Assembly (NCBI GenBank): GCA_036250195.1
Contig: JAVHZZ010000006.1
Location: 165,808,424 to 165,872,423, forward strand
Length of the DNA stretch: 64,000 nt
Reading direction: 5' to 3'
Source: Mixophyes australis
Taxonomy: Eukaryota > Chordata > Amphibia > Anura > Limnodynastidae
Every line of letters begins with the position of its first letter. Position 1 is the stretch's first letter. The translations under genes were made by a program, and so were the position numbers. Positions 39,001 to 53,200 of this stretch are shown here, piece after piece. The notes beneath the pieces were generated by a model. It saw only the letters and a list, made by a program, of their open reading frames with translations. It did not search any database and was not told the origin of the DNA.

Positions 39001-41205
39001 CCTCTAACCCCTGCCGCCTCTTCGCCACATTCAGCACTCTCCTGGCCCCACCCCCTCCTCCCACCCCCTCCTCCCTGACTGCCTCCGACTTCGCCTCCTT
39101 TTTCTCCTCCAAAATTGAGGCCATCCGACTTGATATCTCCTCCTTTACTCTCTCATCCACCCCTCCTCTTTTCCGTACTTCCCCCCCTAGCCACCTTCCC
39201 TTCCACTCCTTCCGCCCCACCACCGGCGAGGAAGTCCACTCTCTCATTTCATCCTCCCCCCCATCTACCTGTCCCCTGGATCCCATCCCCTCCCACCTTC
39301 TTCGCTCCCTTTCCCCCACCCCCTGCTCCCACCTCGCTCACCTCTTCAATCTTTCCCTCTCCACCGGCATCTTCCCCTCCTCCTTCAAACAAGCTCTCGT
39401 ATCCCCCATCCTTAAGAAACCTAATCTTGACCCTACTTCTCCCTCTAACTATCGCCCCATTTCACTTCTCCCCATTGCCTCCAAAATCCTCGAGAGGCTC
39501 GTCTGCAGCCGTCTTTCCTCCTACCTTTCCGAACACTCCCTCCTTGATCCCCTCCAGTCTGGTTTCTGCCCCCTTCACTCCACTGAAACGGCCCTAGCTA
39601 AAGTCACCAACGATCTCCTCTCTGCTAAAGCCAGGGGCCACTTCTCCCTTCTCATCCTCCTTGATCTGTCTGCAGCCTTCGACACCGTCGACCACCCCCT
39701 CCTCCTCCACACCCTCCAGTCCTTTGGCCTCTCCGGCCCTGTCTTGTCCTGGTTCACCTCGTGCCTTGCTGACCGATCCTTCTCCGTCACCACATCTGGT
39801 TCTCTCTCCCCCCATCCTCCCTTCCAGTAGGGGTCCCTCAGGGCTCCGTCCTGGGACCCTTACTCTTCTCTCTATACACCTCTTCCCTGGGTGAACTCAT
39901 CAGCTCCTATGGCCTCAACTACCACCTCTACGCTGACGACACTCAACTTTACCTCTCATCTCCTGATCTCTCTCCCTCCCTCCTCTCTAGGGTGTCCGCC
40001 TGCCCCTCTGCCATATCCTCCTGGTTGTCCTCTCGATTCCTCAAACTCGACCTCGCCAAAACAGAACTCATAGTCTTTCCTCCCTCTCATGCCTCGCCCC
40101 CTGCTGACCTCGCTATCACTGTCGACAACACCTCTATCTCCCCTGTCCCCCAACTTCGCTGCCTCGGTGTCATCCTCGACTCCTCTCTCTCCTTCGGCCC
40201 CCACATTCTCTCTCTTGCGAAATCATGCCGCTTCCAGCTGCGTAACATCGCTCGCATCCGGCCCTTCCTCTCCCAAGATGCCACCAAGTGTCTTATTCAC
40301 TCTCTGATCATCTCCCGCTTGGACTACTGCAACCTCCTCCTTACTGGCCTGCCCCAATCTCATTTCGCTCCCCTTCGATCTGTTCTTAACGCAGCCGCTA
40401 GGCTTATCTTCCTTTCTCGCCGCTCCGCGTCTGTCTCCCCCCTCTACCTATCCCTTCACTGGCTCCCCTTCCCCTACAGAATCCTCTTCAAGCTTTTCAC
40501 TCTTACATACAAGGCCCTCGCCAACTCCACTGCACCCTACATCTCCACCCTCCTCTCTATTCATGCTCCTTCCCGCCCTCTCCGTTCAGCCAATGACCGT
40601 CGCCTCTCTTCTCCCCTGATCACCTCCTCCCATGCGCGTATCCAAGACTTCGCCCGCGCTGCCCCCATCCACTGGAACAAGCTCCCTCCCTCTATCAGAA
40701 CCTGCCCTAATCTGTCCAGTTTCAAACGGGCTCTAAAAACCCACCTTTTTCTTAAAGCCTTCCAGTCTCCCACTTAACTCCCTACCTGATCTTCTGCCTC
40801 TTCCCCTTCACTCCCCTTCCCTTATCCTCCTTCTCTCCCTCCCTCGTGTCTCTCTGTCTGTATACCCCACCCCTTAGATTGTACGCTCCTTTGAGCAGGG
40901 TCATCTCTCCTCCTGTCTTCACCACTTTTAACTCTGCTCTCCAGCTACCTTGCCCTCCTCCTCCCCGTTCCCTCTTGCTCCCTCCTCTCCACTCTGGGGG
41001 TTTCCCTGCCCTCCGTGCCCTCTTGGGCTCCGCCGTATGCGGGACCTTCCCCTCTCCCCTCCCCCGCCCCTCTAGCTGTGCTTTGAGATCTTGGAGTTAC
41101 TGTGCATTTTGTTTACTGTATCGGGCTGTCTCACCTTTGTATTGTAACTTTGTTTGTCCCTGTACGGCGCTACGGATACCTAGTGGCGCCCTATAAATAA
41201 AAATT

Positions 41206-41253
<48 letters not shown>

Positions 41254-44200
41254 TCTGATGGTCAGTGCGGGATTTACATTGTATGTGCCACCAGGTTATG
41301 CCAGAAGCTCTAAGCATGTCTTATCCTGGGTATAGTTAATAGTAAATATTTCTGGATTTAAAGAGTCATACCCCATTCATACTGCACCAAAAACCCGGGT
41401 TTTTGCAGAGGCACACTGAAAAACCCGGGTCTTGGTGCAGTATGAATAGTCCAACCACAAAATCCCGGGTCTAAAATCCCGGGACTTAGACCCGGGATTT
41501 TGCGAGGGGTAATTGCCGGGTTGGACCCCGCTCGCCTGCAGTATGAATGGTGCAACCCGTGTAATTCCCGGGCCTCACCATTCATACTGTAAAAAAAAAA
41601 ATGTGGAAGTAAAAAAAAAAAGATTTTAATTAATAAAAAATACATAAGAAGTGTTTACTTAACTTATTTTCAGCCAGCGGCGTCTCCGGTGCGTTGCAGG
41701 CTGTCAGGGGGACCTCTGGGTACTAAAATGATGTCATTTCTAATGGACTAGAAATGATGTCATTTTAGTACCCAGAGGTCCCCCTGACAGCCTGCAACGC
41801 ACCGGAGACACCGCTGGCTGAAAATAAGTTAAGTAAACATTTCTTATGTATTTTTTATTCATTAAAATCTATTTTAACACTTTTTTTTTTCTAAAACCCG
41901 GGTCGGGCAGGTGCAGTATGAACCCGCCCGACCCGGGAATCTTGTTATCTTTACTGCCCTGTGCCCCGGCAATATCCCGGGTTAACTACCCGGGATATTG
42001 CCGGGGCGGCAGTATGAAAGTGGTATAAATGAAGATGAGGTTGATTTTTTTATTTTTTATTATTAAAACACCTAGAGGAGCAGAGCTGTTTGAAGAGAAA
42101 ATTAAGAAAGTGGTGGCTGTTCGTCTAGAAGAAGAAAAGAAGTGTGCGCAGGCAATGAAGAAACAGTAAGTCATCCTAACTCCACATATTTTGTGTTTAT
42201 TGTTCCTGCAATGTAAGATCTGAGACAGGTCTTACGGCTAGGGCTAGATTCCTTAATACAATATTTAGGGCTAGAAGAGGGCTGTTCATCTGTAGGCTAG
42301 AGGACTGACATAGTCTCCAAGATTTTTCTGTAGCCTCAATGTCTATTGATTGCCATCGTTTCCTAATATACTGTAGCCTGTGTGTTTGTATTTATTTGCA
42401 TTTATCTGCAATGTTCCTGTTATATATGATCCCCCCCCCCCCAAAAAAAAACCTGCATATGAAACTTTATTTAATTTGCAGTGTATTGTTAAGTTTATGT
42501 GTAGATTAATAATATACAGTACAATGTGTGTCTGTGCAAAGAATAGTAGTTACTAATGTAAGAGAACACAGACATTGTAATCAGACTAAATCTGCAAATG
42601 CCTAAAATTGTACGGCTAAATGGGATAAATTATACTTCAGTTATACAGTGGTGGGTGGAGTGGTGCACTTCAGTTGCAGACATACATATATGCCTGATTT
42701 AAACTGACAGGATGGAGCAGATCAAATCCAAACAGAAGGCAACAAATGAAGACGAAGAAAGAAAAGAGAGTGTAAGCTGTGCAAGCGAGGACAACTCTGA
42801 GCCATCACCAAAGGACAAAGGTGACAGATGCCACTTAGATATTGGTGGCTTTATTAGTCTTATATGGTGTTACCTTTAATTTGCAGCACTGTTGGAAAGG
42901 GGTGCTGTAGCTAATAGATCAAGTATTTAAATTTAAAGTACCGAAATAAAAAGTTAAAGTGTTTCTCCTGTATTGTATTAGTTTGTAAAAGCATATTTAA
43001 AATATGGTCTAATTGTCTTTTCAGTTATTGATTTACACTCTGTTACCATGTAACTGAGTACCGCTTACACAAACTTGCAGGAAAGATAACACCTTTTGAC
43101 TGATGGGAATTACTATGCACACTATCCATGCCTGCTTAGCAACCATATTACTATCATTTCAAATTATCTAAAATTGATATTTAGGTACAAAATTAGAGAT
43201 GCTCTTATGGCTTTCCATTGGCTGCTTAGCTTACACAGAAAGAAATATAGCCATTTTTCAATTTTCACATGATAGACAGACGTGAAGAAAATACATCACT
43301 TTTTCTCCTTACACAGTTTTGAAAGATAATAATAAAACGACTATTAAAATAATATTAATAATGTCTACCGAATAAAAAGATTTCCAGTGTACTTAAGGAG
43401 AACAGATGCCAGCGTGCAAAGCAAAAGATAAGAACAAAAACATGTTGTCTATAATTTAAAAAAAGAAATATTTGACAGCTGTTCTTTTTACAATGTCAAT
43501 GCATAATATAAATGTTCTAGAACAGGCCTTGCCAACCTGTGATTCTCCATGTGTTGTGAAACTACAAGTCCCAGCATACTCTACCAGCCATCGGCTGGCA
43601 GTCTGCTAGCAGAGCATACTAGTCACCTGGACAGCCACAGGTTGGCCAGGCCTTTCCTAGAGCATGCCCTTTCTCTGTGTGGTGCTATCATCTGTTTTGT
43701 CTCACAGACAGCAGTGAAAAAAAAGAAAAAGACGGAAAAAAGAAATGGTGGCAGCCTTGGGTAACCCACACAACAAGTAAGTGGCACAGATAGAAGGGTA
43801 GTAGAGAAATGGTTTAGCACACTGCTCATACATTGACTTTAAAATGTTATTTGTTAATAGCTCTCACTTGTTTCACAATTATGTAATTCTTGTGGCTGGA
43901 AAGAGGACATCACCAACCTGTTAAAGTCAGCTTCTAACTTACCACACCTTCCTCTTTTTATTGACCGAGAAGTGAAACTACTTTGCCTTCCCCATAAATA
44001 TGTCTAAACTGGGCTCAAAATGTAATGTAATTCCTTCCTTGACTTTCTTAAAATGCTGAAATTAATTTCTGTAACTTCATCTGTTGTTGAACCTGTCTTT
44101 TCTGCCTTTGATTTGGTATTCTTCTATGGACAATCCCTTTCCATAAATATGTTAAATATGATTTTTTGTTAAGGCCTCATAAGGCCTTTGTTCAGCCATT

Positions 44201-47200
44201 TTATTGTAACTTGTATAGAAATATTATTTGCTAGAAGAGATTATTCATTTTTCTGTTAACTTGCAGTTTTGCAATATGTGAGCCTATGGCCTTGAAGTTG
44301 AACTAATAGGGAACACCTGAAGAATGTAACCAGTTATGAAAACAATAGTGAGCTTCATATCCAGCTGGTAGTATAGGAGCTGTATCCTTGGTGTTCAACA
44401 TAGCATATCTCCAAGTCCCCTTGAGATAAGAAATAATAGGCTCATCTGTCCTTAGAAGGGGGAGAAAAGTAAACACCTCAAGAATACGTGAGAAAGTTAA
44501 TCAGTAGCGCTTCTCATAAACTAGTGGTATAAACTATTGTATGCATATGACGTAGGATTCATTTATACAGTAGCCTATAAAAACCTGTATCTTTGTATCA
44601 ATAAACTAGAGAATATTCCTTGTATACAGAACTTGGTCTGTGTCAATTCTCTCCAGCTGATTGAAGCGCTTCCAGATATACTTGACACCACAGGCAGACT
44701 TGGGTCAGAATTTTAGATCTAACAACTTGGAGGTCGCCACAGAGATTCGCTGTCCAGCAGGCTACAAGACAGACAACGGAGGTTTCCCAGCACATTGAAC
44801 CCCAACATCCGCGGTCAGTAGATTTCTACTCGTTGGTCTTCCTAGTCTGGGTCACCTCATGTCTGTCTGAGGCACCTGACACGCGAATTTGTGAGTCTCA
44901 AGTATCATCTGATTAATATAATACAGTATTAACCCAATTTGTTTACTGTAATTGTATTGTTGATTAGATTTTTGAAAGATGATTGAATTTTGAGTGCATG
45001 TGTTTGTACCTATGTATGATGTATAAAGCATAAAAGTCACATAAGACATTGATCAAAGAAGCATGTAATGGAATAGAGGGATTTAGAGAGTTATTGTTTT
45101 GAACATTGAGTGAACATTTTAGACACCATCCCCAGAGGTATATCAAAGAAGGGAGATTCTGTAATCTGCCCAAATTGTGTAAGAGAGATTTCCAAAAGAC
45201 CTTCGTCCCAGATACTGTCAAAGAAGCTATTTAGCACGGACATCCAGTACAAGGAGTCCACAGAACGGGACGTCCAGTGCAAGGACAACCCACAGAAACT
45301 AGATAAGAGTCCCGATTTGGACTCAACAGAATACTGTCAATACGAGTAATATAGATAGTAAACAAATGACAGCAGCTCCCTCATAGATATGATGCACAAA
45401 GACTTAAGGAAATGGGGGAGTAGAAGGTCTGCAGGGAATTTTTCAAGAAAGCGGGGATAGCCAAAGATATGTGTGGATGGAGAAACAAAGGTGTTGCAAG
45501 TGGTAATGTGACAAGAACAAAGGGGTATTGAGATCAAACCCCAAGAGATTGTTTGAGGTGGCACAGGAAAGTTAAGAGATCTGAAAAGTCGAAATATATG
45601 TGGATATGCTAAATGCATCGGAAGCTGAATAATGAATCAAGTAGGTTGTATATTATAAATGTATGTTTGATCCTGTGCAGCTGAATAAGTGAAATGTGCC
45701 CCTCCCTTATTCTGTGTAAATGATTTCAGTGTGTTGAGATAAGAAGCACACTGTTTTTTGTTTTTTGACAATGTATGTAAAATTGAAAAAATGTGTCCGG
45801 AGTGCTGATTGATGATAACATGTTGAAGCTAACTTGTATTTAGTGTAATGCTGGGACTTGTAGTTCCACAGCAGTAGGCTGGAAGATGTCAGTTAAGTTT
45901 TCTTTCTCTGTATGTGAGTTTTGTCTCCGTCTTACTGCGTGTGAGAGAGATCCGTGATAATTCACATTGTTTGTTCTCTGTCTTAGTGCTCTATAAGGGA
46001 GATGTTTGATTTACTTTAAATCAAAATGTTTGTCTGTCTTGTCCGTTTTTTACAAGAGACATGTTTCAAGGTTGAAAAAGTTGTACATTCATTGCTTAAT
46101 GATAAGGTTTTAAAAAAAAAAAAAAAAAAAGATACAAAAGAAGTTTTAAAATGTTTGGTCCGATTGCACGGACAAGATTGTAAATAATGTACATTATCAC
46201 TATAAGTACTAGTGTCAGAACAAAGCTGGCTGGGATCCAACAAGCCGTTTCTGTATTTGAACAAAATAATTTTGTTTCTGAAGTTCAGAAATATAGCTTT
46301 CTCTTTAATGAAGTTGAGAATTGTGGGAGTGAGCTTACATGCTGTTTTTATCTGTGTTAAAATGGCGCTGATGAATGTTCTCAGAAATCAGGAGGGTTTG
46401 TTATGCCTTTAAAGAAATGTTACGAGATAAAATGTTGTCTGTGAGCGAGACTTAAGTGAATATATTTTTACTTTGAACACGAAAATCACAGAATCTAGAA
46501 ATATGTGTGAATATTTGGTCACGGGAGAGAGATTTTGTTGAGAAAATGTTGAATGATTTACAGACACAATGTATTGTGTCTAACGAGAGTACTCTGATTT
46601 ATGAGACAGTGCTGCTTTTAAAATGGTTGAATACTTGGAACCAAGATTCCAGATTGAATGTTTCTAAACCCGGAAATTTAATTAGTGTCATTTAAAAGGG
46701 CTGTACTAAGAGATGATAAGAAAGGAGTGGCTTTGAACACTCGCCCAGGTCTCGTCACTTTGACATTCTCTATTTGTGAAATTAGGGACTGCCCCTTTGA
46801 GGAAATCAAGGCATGGAATGCATAGCGTCACAGTTAAGCTTTTAGCAGCTGTTCACTGGTTACCTGATAACAGTATACACGCATGTTACAGTTACAGTAA
46901 TTCCTAGTAAATAAATGTTAATCTCTATGCAAAAGTTTTTTTATTCACAGGTCTCCAGCTGCAAAGACCCATTAGGCAATCCAGATTGCATTGATTTAAC
47001 TTCCAATGCACCATCTTTGCACCACAACAAACATAAGTATAAACTAATGAAGGATTTAAATAACGTAAACTCTTCTGAGTAATGATTACCTTGTTTTGGA
47101 AAGAGATATTAGAGTTTATGTGCTATTCGCATAGCAAATGCATGAACTAGGTGGTTTTTCTGTATGTGCAGAAAGCAAAAGGTTTTTATTTGTATCCTCA

Positions 47201-50200
47201 TTACAGTTTTGAGTAAATCAGTGTTTGAAAAGACATTTACTGCCCTTATTTACTGTGCTATAATTGTCATATACTGTAAATAATTCTTTTTATTGTGGGT
47301 ATGGTAATGCATTGATGGGAATTCTATATTTTTACAGAAATGAAAAAGATTTAAGACTTTAAGAGCAATTGTATGTGCTCCTGCATTAGCACTTCTGGAT
47401 CATAGCAAGCCATTTATACTCTCCTCTGAGCAGAACCAAATGTTTAACCAATTTTAAGCTGAAATAACTTCAGCGCCAGCACTGGCTTTGCCAGATTATG
47501 ACAAGCCTTTCACATTATTTTGTTATGAAGTCAGTGCACATGTACAAGGAGTACTGACACAAATACATGGTCGCAAGCTAAGGTCACTTGCATACTACTC
47601 TGCTTTAGTGCTTGAAAAGAGTATAGATATTGTGCTAGGACACCCAGTTACCTTAACGGTATCGTACGTTGTGACAGAAACCAAGCACAAGCAAAACATT
47701 TGTTACCGGCCAGATTTACTAAGTATGAAGATATACAGCACAAAGGACATTCCCTCCTATTGTGAAATGAGTGACATATAACACTTGCCGAGCGCACTGT
47801 GTATTTTCTTCCTCCCTTTCCTTTTTTATTAGAAGAAAAAAAAAAAAAAGGAAGCACAAGAGGCCCCAGAGCCTCTCATGTTCACAGATATATGTTAAGA
47901 CCTTCAGACAAGGGGAATCTGAGTAAACTGTATTTTAAGTTTTTTAAAGGTCCAAGGGAGACCAGAGAGGGGAGTTCATTGATATTAGCAGGAGGAATAT
48001 AGATTGCACGTTATTTTCCTTTGCTGTGCGCTGTAGATGTGTACTAGACTAGAAAGGAAAGCCAAGTTTGGAAGAACCAGACTCAGGCCCATAGTAATGT
48101 ATAGATCATTATACATAATTAGAAAATTCTAATATGAAAGTTTAACCCAACCAAATAAAGAAAAGAGCAACCCATGACTACAGGGGTTTACACCCAATGC
48201 AGGAATGTGTTTGTGAGTATTGTGGCCCAACACATTATTATATACACTAATAGAACTGATGATGTGGCTTATTAACAGGTTATTTAAGCTAAGTGTTTCT
48301 CTTCCAGAAGAATTAAAGTTACCACATCTGTCTTAACCGTTGTACTGTACACTCCATCTAATGAGTGTAAACTTTGTGGAACTCAGAAACCAAGAACCTT
48401 TTCCTTGGATTCCACATGCTCCTTACTGAAGCCTATCCTAATGAAGTAGCACTGCTTACTCCCAGTAACGTTACACTTAAGCAGTGCACAATGTTGAATC
48501 CTGCTGCCTTATTGCAGCAAGTTTCAAAAGATGGGAGAAGTACCTGTATATATTGGGGTTACCCTAGGGATTTGGGGGAATTCCATTCCAGCTTGAACAG
48601 AAAGAAAGAAAAAAAAAAAAAAAATGCAAACAAAATTTTTCTGAACATGATTGCATAGAACTAATGAAACAAGAATCTTTGGTTTTATCTCACATTAAAG
48701 ATAAACCATTACCAGATGCAGACATCACTCTTTTTGTAGATGGTTCACACTATCACATAGATCCTGTCCCGTATACAGGGTGTGTTGTAACCACACACAC
48801 AGAAATAGTGATTCAACAGACTCTACCGAGTCACATGTCAGCACAAGAAGCTGAACTAAAGGCCCTGACACTTGCATGCATATATGAAAAAGGACAAAGA
48901 GTAAATATTTACACTGATTCAAGTTATGCATTTGTAATTGCGCATGATTATGGCCCTGTATGGAAAAGTAGGGACCTTATGGGTTCAGCAAGCAAACCAG
49001 TCAATATGATGAACATACCAGGGCACTGTTCACTGCATTCCAGCTGTCCTCCAAACAGTGATGAAGGTGAAGACACACACAGAGATACTACCCCCGAAGC
49101 TAAGTGAAATAGACCAGGCCGCACGAGAAGCCGCCATAGCCCCAGTACCCCAAGGGGAGTCTATTTACATGGTGACCCCCTGACCCCTGTTTGACCAGAG
49201 CACACTCCAACTTATGGAAAGACAAGCAACAGAAAATAAGAAAAAGACTTGGGCAATACATGGAGCACTAGAAGTGCAAGGAGTGGTGTAAAGGTCAGCG
49301 TTTGTGTCTGCCAAAAGTAGTTTATCCCATTATGGCCAATATAGCACACGAGAAAGTGCATCTGGGAAAAGATGCTATGGTTGTACTCACTAGCAGCTTA
49401 TGGATAGTACCAGGGTTCGCCCAAGCAGCACAGTCGTTAGTGGCAGAATGCCTAGTCTGTGCACAAAGTAACCCGAGTAAGTCTGTCCTATGGAAAAGCA
49501 CACCCCAGACATAATATCCCTATAAGAGGATACAGATAGACTTTATAACTTCCCAAATGCTCGGGCTTTGAGAATGTGCTTGTCTGTGTCAACTTCTTTA
49601 GTCACTGGCTGGAGACATGGCTGTATAGAAAAGCAAATGCTAAAGCATTAGCCAAGAAAATTGCGAATGAGGTAATCTGATGATATGGTGTACCAGAGGT
49701 CATTGTAAGTGACAGAGGGATACACTTTACGGGGCAAGGATTCCAGAAACTATCACACCCCCTACAGATCCCAAAGTTCAGGATGTATGGAGCGCCTTAA
49801 TGGTACACTGAAATTGAAAATGCAGAAAATAATGGCTGAAACAGGTCTGCCATGGATCTCATGTTTACCTGCACTCAGTAAAAAAATACTGCTAGGAAAG
49901 ACACAGGTTTAACACCATATGAGATATTGTTTGGCACAGCAAACAGAACAGGCTGTTATTTTCCATAGCAACTACACCAAGTACATAGTGATTTGTTGAA
50001 TTGTGTTGCCTTATTATAGAAACAATTAACTGAAATACATGGTCAAATATTCTCCTCCATTGCAAACCCTAATTTTGATACAGGTACCCATAAACTGCAC
50101 CCTGGGGGGCTGGGTGGTCGTGAGAAAGCACATCAGGAGAAGTCTTGAACCCAGATACAAGGGTCCTTATCAAGTCCTGTTGGCGACTCCCATGGCAGTG

Positions 50201-53200
50201 AAAGTACAGGAAAGAGACACCTGGATTCACGCATAACACTGCAAAGTCTTCAAATCAGGGGAGTCTTGTTCTGATAAATAGAAATGACTGTCTCATTGTA
50301 TTGATATGTCTTGCCAGAATAATTGTGACTGAAGTAGGGATTAAGGCCTCCCTAACCCAGTATGAAACAGACAGTTAAGTGACATATTGCCTATGCCACT
50401 GTGAGAAACATATGGGAAGGAGTGCTCAACAATTTGCACTCATAGTAGAGTAAACTCTGAAAATGTCTTTGTGCAGATGCATAACCTCATTGGTAAAGTT
50501 GTCAGTAATGATTCATGTTGGATATTGGAAATATTGGCATTAGTAGCAAATGGTTTTGCAATCCTGTTGATCGTATAGGTGATAATGAAACTAAATATAT
50601 GGCTGATTAAGAAGTTACTGACACTTGATTGTTGTCTCTCCAAAAAGGGAACCACTGAAAATCCCGAACCTCTGATGATCACAGAAATTACTTCTGAAAC
50701 CTGACCAGACTATGAGTGTCATGAATTATTTGGACTAGCAAAGCCAAAGAACTGCAGAGTTTGCAACAAGAAACTACTAAAGATTGAACAAAGGACATGC
50801 AAGGCCTGCAGAACTACTATAGACTCATTAACTACCTTCTAAGAAACCATCTTTTCTAGACATGGACATTTGCCAAAATGCATCTCCTCATAAATCAAGT
50901 TAGGACAGGGAGGATCACAGGCTTATTAGTGGGGGATGAGTTGACAGATTCCTAAGGGGACCAACTCTATGCATGTGGCCTCCTGCATGTGTATAAGTAC
51001 CTGCTTATTAAGAATGTGGTTCTATAGATAGGATTAGGTAGGTAGGAGGAGAAAGGGTCGAAAATTGAATAAAAGATGGGAAATGTTAAATATGATTTTT
51101 TGTTAAGGCCTCATAAGGCCTTTGTTCAGCCATTTTATTGTAACTTGTATAGAAATATTATTTGCTAGAAGAGATTATTCATTTTTCTGTTAACTTGCAG
51201 TTTTGCAATATGTGAGCCTATGGCCTTGAAGTTGAACTAATAGGGAACACCTGAAGAATGTAACCAGTTATGAAAACAATAGTGAGCTTCATATCCAGCT
51301 GGTAGTATAGGAGCTGTATCCTTGGTGTTCAACATAGCATATCTCCAAGTCCCCTTGAGATAAGAAATAATAGGCTCATCTGTCCTTAGAAGGGGGAGAA
51401 AAGTAAACACCTCAAGAATACGTGAGAAAGTTAATCAGTAGCGCTTCTCATAAACTAGTGGTATAAACTATTGTATGCATATGACGTAGGATTCATTTAT
51501 ACAGTAGCCTATAAAAACCTGTATCTTTGTATCAATAAACTAGAGAATATTCCTTGTATACAGAACTTGGTCTGTGTCAATTCTCTCCAGCTGATTGAAG
51601 CGCTTCCAGATATACTTGACACCACAGGCAGACTTGGGTCAGAATTTTAGATCTAACAAATAGATGACCTGTCAGTTCTATCTCTTACAACCTCCACCCT
51701 TGAAAGAACTGAGGAAATGGTCTTGTGAGCAAAGGGTCACCATTTGCTTGTTGTCATATTTAGTTTGTCGTCCTCTGTGCCAATGCTGGATCCGCAGAGT
51801 CTATCAATGGTCAATTATATGCATACGTTTTATTGTCCTTGTTCTCTAGTCAGGTCAGGTGGTCACAGGACTAAATATTTGCCCTTGGGTAGATTTATAT
51901 TTGAGGCTTTTCAGACACATGGGTTGCTGTGGTTGCTATTCTGAATCATTTGATCTAAAATAATGAAACTGTAAAAAAATATGTAGATCACAATTATACC
52001 ACATTTATGTACTGTTTATTTTTCGGTTAATGTTTAGTAAACCTATCGGCATAAGTCAGTTGTTCTGTACTTCTGTACACAAGACCTTATCTCTCTGCAT
52101 ATTTGCATTTAATAAGATGATTGGTAAAGTAATAACATGAGTGGTAGAGTCCATACTACAGTATCAGAAGAGGGGAAATATAAAATCAACAATATGCTCC
52201 AGTACAGTACCCCTAGTGCCCTAAACCCCACTCTCCCTATTTTACCCTCTACTATACATGTGTTGCATTATATTGGCTGTAATTTGTTTTAGTTTTTGGG
52301 GGGAAAATGTAAAAAATAGAGAGTTAAAAAGTAGTAGCAGGATTTCTTATGTCAAATATGTTTGCCCAAAATCTCCTCTCTCAAACATGGGATTGTACCT
52401 AGTTTAATAATCAAAATGAGTTCTAGAAAATACATTTCTGGACATTCATGAAAGCTGTTCCATAGCAAGCTGTGAAGTAAATGTGGCGTAGTCCATAGCA
52501 ACCAATCCAATATTTGCTTTCATTCTAGAAACTCTACTAGAAAAATTAGAGAATCTGATTGGTTGCTATAATCAAAACCACCTTTTATCCAGTGTTATCT
52601 GTGGAACCGTTTGTAATATTCAGTAAAGGTATACTGTCACTTTAAAATCCAAAGGTTAAATAATGTACTTATTATAACTGTGTTTTTCAGTGGTTCGTAG
52701 TGGGACCTACAGCTTGTTTGATACAGATAGCGAGGATGAAGAGGAAGAGACCCGTGAAGAGAAGAGAGAAGAGGAGGGACCTAAAAAGAAAACAGCGTTT
52801 CAGGTACATAGTAACTCTGACACAATTCAGTAACAACCAAATAGAGAGATAAGGTTTTAATTTGTTATTTATTTTTTAAACTTCAAAACTCCATGGCTGC
52901 CATAATTTACGGGTTAAGTCCTTAGTCAGCTGAGAATACACATGTGACTGGATGGGCTTACTTCACCACCAGGTCTGTTGGGGGAAGAAGGATGAAGGGA
53001 TTTTGTTCTTATATAGTTTATCTGAGTTTGTTTCTTACCGTCAGTAACCAACTCTGACCACTCCTACTGATGTCTCCTTGCCACAAGACACTCACCGACT
53101 GCAAATACCAACTGCGCAATAATTGTAGGAGAATCTCGCTGCCACCACTAGGCTCCTTCACGGCACCTAGAAACTGCTTGCTTCTGGGTAGCTGGTATAG

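Larger units (their letters stand above)
44150..51658 (+). mobile_element. Defective retrovirus-type provirus (gamma/epsilon-like)
   Basis: 575-bp LTRs flank 6.36 kb, with a 4-bp duplication AATA (44146-44149 and 51659-51662), the size usual for gammaretrovirus-like integrases. A tRNA-Gln-like primer site follows the left LTR and a polypurine tract precedes the right one. Inside, pol remnants (end of RT, RNase H, integrase) and a short envelope tail remain, with many stops and frame breaks; no intact gag, most of RT, or envelope. The LTRs look identical by eye. It lies in sense in the intron between exons 23 and 24. Confidence 0.93.

Noticed and set aside
39115..39597. 160-codon proline-rich frame inside the L2 element
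   Set aside because: It is an out-of-frame reading of the pyrimidine-rich reverse transcriptase gene.
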